A stretch of DNA of 64,000 nt, taken from Clostridium jeddahitimonense. GTDB taxonomy: Bacteria > Bacillota > Clostridia > Clostridiales > Clostridiaceae. Of this stretch, positions 1 through 6,342 are shown piece by piece (within the stretch, counting starts at the first letter, position 1; every line of letters begins with the position of its first letter). The position numbers and the translations under genes are program-made. The stretch lies in contig LM994670.1 of NCBI GenBank assembly GCA_000753455.2, positions 2,503,078 through 2,567,077 of the forward strand, written 5' to 3'. Below the pieces are notes generated by a model, which was given only the letters and a program-made list of their open reading frames with translations, did no database searches and had not been told where the DNA came from.

Positions 1-175
1 TTTCATCTTGTATTTCTTCTTTTTCTTTTTCTAACTCTTCTATTCTATCTTTATTATTGTCAATTTCATTTTTAATACTTTCATTATTTTCTGCCAATAC
101 TCTTGTAAAGCCAAAAGATATCGATATTATCAAAAAAGAAATACAAACTCTAACAAACCCTTTCTTCAACTTCAT
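1..175 (-). CDS. Secreted coiled-coil protein, N-terminal fragment
   Basis: The frame is open from the start region to the window edge (58 codons), so only the N-terminus is visible. Residues 1-28 look like a Sec signal peptide: a Lys/Arg-rich start, the hydrophobic core VCISFLIISISFGF and a likely cleavage after VLA. A highly charged Glu/Lys coiled coil follows. This arrangement is typical of clostridial secreted peptidoglycan hydrolases of the NlpC/P60 or PcsB-like type, but no catalytic domain lies in the window, so the function is inference. The start is ambiguous: the ATG at 175 directly abuts a GGGGG ribosome site, while an in-frame TTG at 169 has a more normal 6-nt spacing. Confidence 0.7.
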   Translation of the reverse strand, partial: MKLKKGFVRVCISFLIISISFGFTRVLAENNESIKNEIDNNKDRIEELEKEKEEIQDE

Positions 176-212
176 CCCCCTTTTTCTTTATTGTCAATCA
201 ACTAATACACTT

Positions 213-1451
213 CTATTCGTCATACATATTAAATCTTTGGATACTATTTGATACCCATTTCCCATCATCATATATTAAACCTACTAAAAATGTTTCCTCA
301 CGACTTTCCTTTACAAATGGTAATATCTTTTTATAAATATCATAATTAATCTTAACCACTATATTTCCTTTATAAATAGAATCTTCATACTTAAACTCAC
401 TTTTTTCTATATTCAAGTTCATATCTGAAATCTCATAATTATTAGTAAAGAATAATGTCTTTTTAAAAATATCATCATATATTTTATTTCTAGTAGATTC
501 ATCTGCATTTTGAATTAAAGTTTTATCCCCTCCATTAAGAGCATCAAAAACAGAATTAAAGAACGTATTTAAAGATATTTCAATTTCATTCATTAGCTTT
601 TCATTTACCATATTAATATCTAATTTGATAATTCCATTATTATTTATAACCACTGATTCACTCTTTATTTTCCCCCAAGGAAAATCTTGTTCTATATATA
701 GCTCGATATCTCTATTTAATGGAATAGGACCGAAATCAACTATGTCTGATACCTTTTTTTCTATATTTTTATTATCTATAAAAACATCCGCATCTTTATA
801 AGCCGAATATAAAGTTATATTTCCAGCATCAACATGTATATTTATATTAGCATCTTCAGAAACAGTTACCTCTTCCTCTCCAGTAACCTCCCCAAACTCA
901 GTATTTAATTTATACCTCGCTATATAAGTTCCTGGTATAATATCTTTTAAGGTTTCACCAGACTTAACACTTCTATTATCTATAAATATTTCAGTATTAT
1001 TAAAATTCGATTTTACCAATACTGAAATTCTACTGACATTTATATAGTATTTTTCTCCAAAGATATTTTTTTTACTTTCTATATTTAGCATACCACTTTT
1101 ATTTTCTGCTCTTAATTTTTTAGTTATATCTAGTAATGTATCTCTCTTATCATCATAATAATCAATTAACGGTACCAAGCTTTCCGAATCAACTTTCTTC
1201 CCATCAATTTTTAGAGTTTTTGACAGTAATTTTTCATCTTTATTTTCAATCGCTACTTTAAAATTGCTTATTACCTCTTCTTTTGTAGGTGCGCCATTCA
1301 AAATACCTACAGTAATAAATGTAAAAATCATAAATATAACTATAAAGATAATAACTATTTTCTTTTCTATAGTTAATGCATTGAATTTCCCTATTACTTT
1401 TTTTAAATACCCATTAAATTCAGATAACTTTTCTTTAAATTTTTCTTTCAT
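213..1451 (-). CDS. TcaA/YvbJ-like single-pass membrane protein
   Basis: The 412-residue protein has a cytoplasmic Lys-rich N-terminus, one membrane segment at about residues 31-51 and a long extracellular part. That part contains repeated beta-rich modules with NTEIFIDNRSVKSGE and DADVFIDNKNIE-type motifs, followed by a C-terminal NTF2-like region. This resembles the TcaA/YvbJ family of Firmicute cell-envelope proteins, linked in Staphylococcus to envelope-stress and glycopeptide responses. Unlike most members it has no N-terminal zinc ribbon. A separate Cys-containing gene ends 11 bp upstream and probably belongs to the same operon. The family assignment is from overall architecture, and the cellular role here is unknown. 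Confidence 0.6.
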   Translation of the reverse strand: MKEKFKEKLSEFNGYLKKVIGKFNALTIEKKIVIIFIVIFMIFTFITVGILNGAPTKEEVISNFKVAIENKDEKLLSKTLKIDGKKVDSESLVPLIDYYDDKRDTLLDITKKLRAENKSGMLNIESKKNIFGEKYYINVSRISVLVKSNFNNTEIFIDNRSVKSGETLKDIIPGTYIARYKLNTEFGEVTGEEEVTVSEDANINIHVDAGNITLYSAYKDADVFIDNKNIEKKVSDIVDFGPIPLNRDIELYIEQDFPWGKIKSESVVINNNGIIKLDINMVNEKLMNEIEISLNTFFNSVFDALNGGDKTLIQNADESTRNKIYDDIFKKTLFFTNNYEISDMNLNIEKSEFKYEDSIYKGNIVVKINYDIYKKILPFVKESREETFLVGLIYDDGKWVSNSIQRFNMYDE

Positions 1452-1462
1452 TCTTAATACAC

Positions 1463-1801
1463 CTATTCTAAAATATCAATTATCCACTTTCCACATTCTA
1501 CACATTTATAAACTCTAATTATGAAGGGATCTAATCTAGCTCCTTCTATATTTGCACCACTTTGAATTAACTCTTCTTTTGTGTAAAACTCATCTTCATC
1601 ATCTAAATACCCTTCAATTTCTACTATATAATTCTTATCAGTTTTACTACAACAATCATTATCACCTACACAGTTAATTTCTTCATAAGTTAAATTTTCT
1701 TGTAAATCTTTTATTATAGGTATTAAATCTTCAAATTCCTCAATATTATCTAAAAATTCCTCGCTATTAAATGCTAAATCTTTAATTTTAAATAATTCCA
1801 T
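1463..1801 (-). CDS. Small acidic Cys-containing protein
   Basis: A 112-residue soluble, acidic protein with no signal peptide or membrane segment. It carries two cysteine clusters, NCVGDNDCC near residues 43-51 and CVECGKW close to the C-terminus, which could together bind a metal ion in zinc-ribbon fashion. A good ribosome site (GGAG about 9 nt before the ATG) supports the start. It lies 11 bp upstream of the TcaA-like gene and is probably co-transcribed with it. I do not recognise a named family. Because the downstream protein lacks the zinc ribbon usual in its family, a partnership is possible, but this is speculation. Confidence 0.6.
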   Translation of the reverse strand: MELFKIKDLAFNSEEFLDNIEEFEDLIPIIKDLQENLTYEEINCVGDNDCCSKTDKNYIVEIEGYLDDEDEFYTKEELIQSGANIEGARLDPFIIRVYKCVECGKWIIDILE

Positions 1802-1894
1802 ACTTCATTTCTCCTTTTTCTCTTTTGTTCCTTTTAATTGTATATCATTTCCTTATTTTTCATCAAGATATTTTTACTTTTTCTTTCAAAAGAA

Positions 1895-1916
1895 AAAACT
1901 ATGCATATGCATAGCT
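1895..1916 (-). terminator. Rho-independent terminator of the DUF1648 gene
   Basis: The perfect palindrome CTATGCATATGCATAG (1899-1914) is followed on the minus strand by TTTTTTC, 8 bases beyond the stop codon of the membrane protein gene. Confidence 0.65.
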
Positions 1917-1922
1917 TAATTT

Positions 1923-3062
1923 TTAAAACATAGGATTAGTTTTCTCAAAGAAATACATAAATATTATTAATCCTATCATTATTATAAATGGTAATACCAT
2001 CAATATCATTCCTATTGGATGAGCTAAATTAACAGTCCATCCAACTCCTATACGCTTTTCAACCATTAACGCAGGGTCATTTTTATTATAGTATATCGAA
2101 CCTAAAATATATCTATCATCATCATCTCTGTAATTTTCTTCTCCTTCTTCAGTTGTCTTTATGTTTCTTCCGCCTTGACCAAAATAATAGCTTATTAAAA
2201 TAAATACTCCAATACTAATAAATAATATTACCATTGGAATAGTCATAATTTCAGTACCTAAATCAAATAATATAGAAACTTGAGGAAGCGACATTATAAT
2301 TAAAGTCTCTAAAGCTAAAATCCAAGTGAATATAGAAATATACTTTTTAAACAAAAGCTTTTTCTCTATTGTACCTTTAATCTTTCCACTAAACAAATCC
2401 GATTTAGAGTTTACTGTAATTTTATTTATAAGCACAAAGAAAAATATCATCAAAACTAGCATAAAAGGTATACCGGCTAAATTCATATATGCCGCTGTTG
2501 TACCTTTTTCAACCACTTTATCTACAACTCCTGCAGCATTATAATGAACAGGAATTAATTCAGGTAATTTATTGTAATTCATTAACGTTAATATACTTAT
2601 TACAACCGGTATAATTAAAAGAATTAAATAATGCTTAGTCTCCAAAGCTTTTATCTTCGAGTTTTTTTTAGGTTGTCTTAATCCTGTTTCAACAATAACT
2701 ACATTCTTGCTTAACACCTTCCAACCTCTTTCATTTTTAATTCTCTTCATCTTTTTCCAATATATTATTGGTAATATCTGTGTAATTCCAATAGATATAA
2801 ATGTATATGTTAAAAGCAACCACATCTTTATATTAAAAATATATAATATATTTAATAACATTATCAATGGTAATACAAAAATAATATTTTCCTTTTTATA
2901 TTTCTTTTCTAATCTTAATATATCTATATCATTTTTATATTCTAGCGGAACTCTAACTCCAAAATATATGCCATTATTAGAAAATCTATTTAAATTAAAC
3001 ACTTGAATATATAGTGTTACTGTAATAAAAGGAAATATAAAATATTTAATTAAATCTTCCAT
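1923..3062 (-). CDS. DUF1648/DUF5808-type membrane protein
   Basis: About 379 residues with eight or so hydrophobic segments. The central motif IPVHYNAAGVVDKVVEKGT matches the DUF1648 signature seen in SdpI-like membrane proteins, and the C-terminal stretch DDRYILGSIYYNKNDPALMV matches the DUF5808 pattern. An upstream in-frame start exists, but ATG at 3062 is preferred. It follows the GntR stop codon by one base, and its ribosome site AAGGAG lies inside the last GntR codons, indicating translational coupling. GntR plus DUF1648 pairs are common in Firmicutes. The regulator probably controls this gene; the transported substrate or immunity role is unknown. Confidence 0.75.
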   Translation of the reverse strand: MEDLIKYFIFPFITVTLYIQVFNLNRFSNNGIYFGVRVPLEYKNDIDILRLEKKYKKENIIFVLPLIMLLNILYIFNIKMWLLLTYTFISIGITQILPIIYWKKMKRIKNERGWKVLSKNVVIVETGLRQPKKNSKIKALETKHYLILLIIPVVISILTLMNYNKLPELIPVHYNAAGVVDKVVEKGTTAAYMNLAGIPFMLVLMIFFFVLINKITVNSKSDLFSGKIKGTIEKKLLFKKYISIFTWILALETLIIMSLPQVSILFDLGTEIMTIPMVILFISIGVFILISYYFGQGGRNIKTTEEGEENYRDDDDRYILGSIYYNKNDPALMVEKRIGVGWTVNLAHPIGMILMVLPFIIMIGLIIFMYFFEKTNPMF

Positions 3063-3063
3063 C

Positions 3064-3447
3064 TTATTTCTTCTCCTTAAACAAACCATATTTTTCATCT
3101 ATAATCTTATTTATATCATCTTTAGATATTCCTCTGTTGCAACACTCTGCAATATAATACTCTAATTCTTCTTCAAAATTTCTTTTAAACTTATTATTTG
3201 ACTCTTCTAAATTTAAACTTATGAAAGCGCCTTTTCTTCTATCAATTTTTATATAGCCTTCATCTTTTAAAATGTTGTATGTTTTATTAACAGTATGCAT
3301 ATTAACTTCTATATCTGACGCTAATCCTCTTACAGAAGGTAATATTTCCCCTTCTTCTATTTCACCTCTAGCAATTCCCTTTATTATCTCTGTCTTGATT
3401 TGATTATATATAGGTATATCTGAATCAAAATCTATTTTAAGTAACAT
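3064..3447 (-). CDS. GntR-family regulator, short YtrA type
   Basis: The 127-residue protein begins with the winged helix typical of GntR regulators: DSDIPIYNQIKTEIIKGI, then LPSVRGLASDIEVNMHTVNKTYNILKDEGYI with the recognition helix. A short C-terminal helical tail follows in place of an effector domain, as in the YtrA subgroup, which usually represses neighbouring membrane-protein or ABC-transporter genes. I prefer ATG 3447, preceded by GAGGTGAAGTA, over an upstream in-frame start that would add 20 residues without a ribosome site. It is the first gene of a two-gene operon with the DUF1648 protein and is likely autoregulatory. Confidence 0.85.
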   Translation of the reverse strand: MLLKIDFDSDIPIYNQIKTEIIKGIARGEIEEGEILPSVRGLASDIEVNMHTVNKTYNILKDEGYIKIDRRKGAFISLNLEESNNKFKRNFEEELEYYIAECCNRGISKDDINKIIDEKYGLFKEKK

Positions 3448-3580
3448 TACTTCACCTCTCACTTTACTTGTTATATAAAATATATAACAGCATCTATATT
3501 TTTTCAATATTTATCACATTTTTTTATTAAAGCCATTTTATTCATTTCCCTATTAGTTTTTCCTATTTTGGACACTTTTT

Positions 3581-3613
3581 TATAGTTTATTAAAGTCTTT
3601 TCTACGCAAAATA
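3581..3613 (+). promoter_or_regulatory. Candidate forespore promoter of first SASP gene
   Basis: The block from TATAGTTTATTAAAG to ACGCAAAATA is repeated almost identically 396 bp downstream, ahead of the second SASP gene (3977-4009), while surrounding DNA differs. CAAAATA resembles the sigma-G -10 consensus CATNNTA with one mismatch. The -35 assignment is uncertain. Assigning it to sigma-G rests on the known regulation of SASP genes. Confidence 0.5.
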
Positions 3614-3618
3614 CTACT

Positions 3619-3638
3619 GTAAAGCAAACAAGCTTTAC
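3619..3638 (+). other. 5'-leader hairpin of first SASP mRNA
   Basis: GTAAAGC and GCTTTAC form a 7-bp stem around a 6-nt loop. It starts about 6 bases after the presumed -10 element, so the mRNA would begin with the hairpin. The second SASP leader has a hairpin at the same place with a compensating base-pair change. Confidence 0.55.
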
Positions 3639-3674
3639 AAAAATAAAATTTTAATTTATTAAGGAGGGTCTAGT

Positions 3675-3857
3675 ATGTCACAAAAACTAGTTCCAGAAGC
3701 TAAAAACGGATTGGCAAAATTTAAGAACGAAGTAGCTAACGAAATGGGCGTTCCTTTCACAGATTACAACGGAGACCTTACTTCAAAACAATGCGGTAGC
3801 GTTGGTGGAGAAATGGTTAAAAGAATGGTTCAACAATACGAACAAGGAATGAAATAA
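3675..3857 (+). CDS. Alpha/beta-type small acid-soluble spore protein
   Basis: A 60-residue SASP that coats spore DNA and protects it from UV and heat damage; it is degraded by the GPR protease at germination. The family signatures are all visible: VPEAKNGLAKFKNEVANEMGV, with the GPR cleavage region around the conserved Glu, and GSVGGEMVKRMVQQYEQGM near the C-terminus. It starts at ATG after AAGGAGGG. It differs from its neighbour at 4065 at only a few positions, including a Cys (TSKQCGS) where the paralogue has Asn. It is monocistronic, with its own promoter-like block, leader hairpin and terminator, and is probably expressed in the forespore. Confidence 0.95.
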   Translation: MSQKLVPEAKNGLAKFKNEVANEMGVPFTDYNGDLTSKQCGSVGGEMVKRMVQQYEQGMK

Positions 3858-3873
3858 GAAAAACTGAATAAAA

Positions 3874-3910
3874 AAATAAGATATCCTCTTAGAGGGTATC
3901 TTATTTTTTT
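3874..3910 (+). terminator. Terminator of first SASP gene
   Basis: AAATAAGATA and TATCTTATTT, with an inner CCTC/GAGG pairing, form a long stem followed by a T-run ending at 3910. Confidence 0.85.
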
Positions 3911-3976
3911 ACTGCAAAAACTCTTCTACCATTTTGTACCCCAATTTATTTCTTTTACCTTTTTTCCCTTTAATAT

Positions 3977-4009
3977 TATAGTTTATTAAAGATTGAAATA
4001 CGCAAAATA
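3977..4009 (+). promoter_or_regulatory. Candidate forespore promoter of second SASP gene
   Basis: Carries the same TATAGTTTATTAAAG and ACGCAAAATA blocks as the first SASP promoter, with the same spacing. Conservation against a diverged background supports function. The sigma-G assignment is inference. Confidence 0.5.
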
Positions 4010-4014
4010 TTATT

Positions 4015-4035
4015 GTAAAGTGAGATACACTTTAC
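4015..4035 (+). other. 5'-leader hairpin of second SASP mRNA
   Basis: GTAAAGTG and CACTTTAC form an 8-bp stem with a 5-nt loop, at the same distance from the promoter block as in the first SASP gene. At the seventh pair, C-G in the first leader is replaced by T-A here. Confidence 0.55.
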
Positions 4036-4064
4036 AAATACTAAAATATAAAGGAGATAATATT

Positions 4065-4247
4065 ATGGCACAAAAATTAGTTCCAGAAGCAAAAAACGGA
4101 TTAGCTCAATTTAAGAAAGAAGTTGCAAACGAATTAGGAGTTCCACTAAGCGATTACAACGGCGACTTAACTGCAAAGCAAAACGGTAGCGTTGGCGGAG
4201 AAATGGTTAAGAGAATGGTTCAACAATACGAACAAGGAATGAAATAG
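4065..4247 (+). CDS. Alpha/beta-type small acid-soluble spore protein
   Basis: The second 60-residue SASP, with the same family signatures (LVPEAKNGLAQFKKEVANEL, SVGGEMVKRMVQQYEQGM). An open frame extends upstream to 3993, but the true start is the ATG at 4065. It follows AAAGGAGATAATATT and gives exactly the same N-terminus and length as the paralogue. The upstream extension would run through the promoter block and leader hairpin. The two genes are tandem duplicates with separate promoters, so they can be expressed independently. Role: saturation and protection of spore DNA. Confidence 0.95.
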   Translation: MAQKLVPEAKNGLAQFKKEVANELGVPLSDYNGDLTAKQNGSVGGEMVKRMVQQYEQGMK

Positions 4248-4265
4248 AAAAAACTAAATAAACAT

Positions 4266-4305
4266 AAATTAAAGGATGATATCATTTGATACCATCCTTT
4301 AATTT
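4266..4305. terminator. Bidirectional terminator between SASP and tRNA genes
   Basis: AAATTAAAGGATG and CATCCTTTAATTT form a 13-bp perfect outer stem. It lies 18 bases after the second SASP stop codon and 15 bases beyond the 3' end of the oppositely oriented tRNA operon, so it can serve both. Confidence 0.75.
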
Positions 4306-4319
4306 ATCTCTATAACATT

Positions 4320-4395
4320 TGGTGGCTTACCGGGGAATCGAACCCCGGACACCTTGATTAAAAGTCAAGTGCTCTACCGACTGAGCTAGTAAACC
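4320..4395 (-). tRNA. tRNA-Lys (TTT)
   Basis: A 76-nt cloverleaf with acceptor GGTTTAC/GTAAGCC, anticodon loop CTTTTAA (anticodon TTT), the T-arm motif GGTTCGATTCC and an encoded CCA end. It is the last gene of the three-tRNA operon. Confidence 0.95.
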
Positions 4396-4400
4396 ATATA

Positions 4401-4475
4401 TGGCAGGGATAGCAGGATTTGAACCTACGAATACCGCAGTCAAAGTGCGGTGCCTTACCGCTTGGCGATATCCCT
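4401..4475 (-). tRNA. tRNA-Gln (TTG)
   Basis: A 75-nt cloverleaf with acceptor AGGGATA/TATCCCT, anticodon loop CTTTGAC (anticodon TTG), the T-arm motif GGTTCAAATCC and an encoded CCA. It sits between the Arg and Lys tRNAs with 5-bp spacers. Confidence 0.95.
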
Positions 4476-4480
4476 ACACA

Positions 4481-4557
<77 letters not shown>

Positions 4558-4661
4558 ATAAATAACATTATAAACTTTCGATTTGCTAAAATCTACTAAC
4601 TATAACATTTTTCTTATGAAACAAGGGTGATAATTTTGTACACCTCTTGACCACGTCATTT

Positions 4662-4690
4662 AGTATATTATCTTTATCACCCTTTGTCAA
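4662..4690 (-). promoter_or_regulatory. Sigma-A promoter of the tRNA operon
   Basis: On the minus strand, TTGACA (4685-4690) and TATACT (4662-4667) are separated by exactly 17 bp, a near-consensus vegetative promoter about 105 bp upstream of tRNA-Arg. One arm of an AAGGGTGATAA inverted repeat lies in the spacer and overlaps the -35 edge; the other arm is in the leader at 4623-4633. Confidence 0.85.
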
Positions 4691-4753
4691 CATTTTTTTA
4701 TATTTTTATTACTTATACGATTCTTTTCAAAATCTATTATAAATATAATTTTC

Positions 4754-5122
4754 TTACTCTAAAGGTTTTTCAGTTAAAGTTGCAAACTCAAAATTATGAC
4801 AATGTTGATCTACTACTTTAGTTGCTCCCTTTATTGCATGAACATGCTTATCAGTTCCTCTAATTTTTATATCTAATCCTGTTCTAATCATTATAGGATG
4901 ATGATGACCATCTGGGGCAGAGTCAGTCTTTGTTTTTATAAGATGGTAGTGACGTCCATTTTCTAAATACTTAGCTTCTCCTGTTATTCCTGCAGTACGA
5001 TGGTTATGTCTATCTTCACCATTCTCTGCTAACTTTGTACTTCCTGTAAATTCGTGTACGTGTTTATCATTATAACATCCACTATATTCTTCAGTATAAT
5101 ATTCATTGCCTGAATTACTCAT
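4754..5122 (-). CDS. YmaF-family histidine-rich protein
   Basis: The 122-residue soluble protein contains three or four repeats of an H-x-H motif followed by a Gly/Ser/Thr turn (HVHEFTGSTK, RHNHRTAGITG, HYHLIKTKT, HVHAIKGATK, HCHNFEFAT). This is the pattern of the B. subtilis YmaF family. The paired histidines suggest metal binding, but the biochemical role of the family is not established as far as I know. ATG 5122 is preceded by GGAGGAG. It is monocistronic, between the tRNA promoter and a gene for a YitT-type protein. Confidence 0.8.
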   Translation of the reverse strand: MSNSGNEYYTEEYSGCYNDKHVHEFTGSTKLAENGEDRHNHRTAGITGEAKYLENGRHYHLIKTKTDSAPDGHHHPIMIRTGLDIKIRGTDKHVHAIKGATKVVDQHCHNFEFATLTEKPLE

Positions 5123-5278
5123 AACTTCTCCTCCGTATTTTATGATTTTAACTAATAATGCAAAATTCTCTTCATTTAATTACTTCGAAAGAAAATTCTC
5201 ACTATCTGTTAGTCATAATACATAATATGCAATAGCCATAATATGTTGCATATTAAATATTAATATTTTTATATAAAT

Positions 5279-5314
5279 AAGGCATCGTTAAACATATATG
5301 TCTAACAATGCCTT
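5279..5314 (-). terminator. Terminator of the YitT-family gene
   Basis: AAGGCAT and ATGCCTT, extended by GTTA/TAAC pairing inside, form a stem 26 bases beyond the stop codon, with a T-rich tail on the minus strand. Confidence 0.65.
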
Positions 5315-5339
5315 ATAAAGGTATTTAAACAACTTTTAT

Positions 5340-6203
5340 CTATAATCTTTTTTCAAAGTTACCTACTACATTCATGCCTTCATTAAAAATTATAAAAGCC
5401 TTTTCATCACTTTCGTTAACAATTTTTCTAAGTTGTCCAATTTCATATTTAGATATAACAGTTACTAAAATCAAAGTATCTTCTCCTGTATAAGCTCCAT
5501 ATCCATGCCACAATGTTACTCCTCGTCCAATTTCACTCATAATTCTTTTATCGATGTCATTCTCTTTAGTAAATATCATAGCCGTAGTATTAATATTTTG
5601 ATAGTGAATCTTATCTACTATCAAGCCAAAAAATGTAGTATAAATGATAGAATATATCGCTGTTGGTAATTCAAATAAAACTGCACAACCTCCATAAATA
5701 ATTGCATTTATTATCATTCCTAACTTTCCCACACTAAATTCTGAATACTTCTTAGCAAAATAAACGCCTAGTATATCTATTCCACCACCAGACCCACCAG
5801 CCTTTAATGTAATTCCAATACCTGTTCCTGTTATTATTCCTCCAATTAAACAAGCTGTTAATCTATCATCAATTATTGGCACTACAGGTATTGCTATAAT
5901 TGAAAAGAATACTGTCTGAAAAACTATACTTACTACCGTTCTAACAAAAAACTTTTTAGAAATACTTTTATAAGCTATAAATAATAACGGTATATTTAAT
6001 AAAAAGTTAATAATACCTGATATATCAAAATTATTTGGTATGGATATATAATTTCCTATTAATGTACGTATAATTTGAGATATACCTACAACTCCTCCAT
6101 TATATAAACCAACTGGAACTATAAATAAATTAACTCCTAAACAAAAAATTAAAACACCTATAATTATAACTACAATTTTTTTTATCTCTTCTTTATAAAG
6201 CAC
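5340..6203 (-). CDS. YitT-family membrane protein
   Basis: The 287-residue protein has five or six transmembrane segments in the first 200 residues, including the Gly-rich GGIITGTGIGITLKAGGSGGGIDIL characteristic of the YitT (DUF161) family. A soluble C-terminal DUF2179 domain of about 80 residues follows (YGAYTGEDTLILVTVISKYEIGQLRKIV). The function of the family is not settled. The start is GTG (6201-6203), placed 7 nt after GGGGTG. Monocistronic with its own terminator. Confidence 0.9.
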   Translation of the reverse strand: MLYKEEIKKIVVIIIGVLIFCLGVNLFIVPVGLYNGGVVGISQIIRTLIGNYISIPNNFDISGIINFLLNIPLLFIAYKSISKKFFVRTVVSIVFQTVFFSIIAIPVVPIIDDRLTACLIGGIITGTGIGITLKAGGSGGGIDILGVYFAKKYSEFSVGKLGMIINAIIYGGCAVLFELPTAIYSIIYTTFFGLIVDKIHYQNINTTAMIFTKENDIDKRIMSEIGRGVTLWHGYGAYTGEDTLILVTVISKYEIGQLRKIVNESDEKAFIIFNEGMNVVGNFEKRL

Positions 6204-6300
6204 TTCTTTTCACCCCATTAATAATAATTATCACAAAAAATAATTCTATCATAAATTTTAAATATATCATATATAAATAATCTAAAATTTTACACAAAAA

Positions 6301-6338
6301 AAAATAAGAAACTGCGATTAATCACAGCTTCTTATTTT
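6301..6338 (-). terminator. Terminator of clpB
   Basis: AAAATAAGAA and TTCTTATTTT enclose a further CTG/CAG pairing immediately beyond the clpB stop codon. A T-run follows on the minus strand. Confidence 0.85.
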
Positions 6339-6342
6339 AAAG

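Noticed and set aside
3993..4064. N-terminal extension of the second SASP
   Set aside because: The extension covers the promoter block and leader hairpin, and the paralogue and ribosome site both point to ATG 4065.
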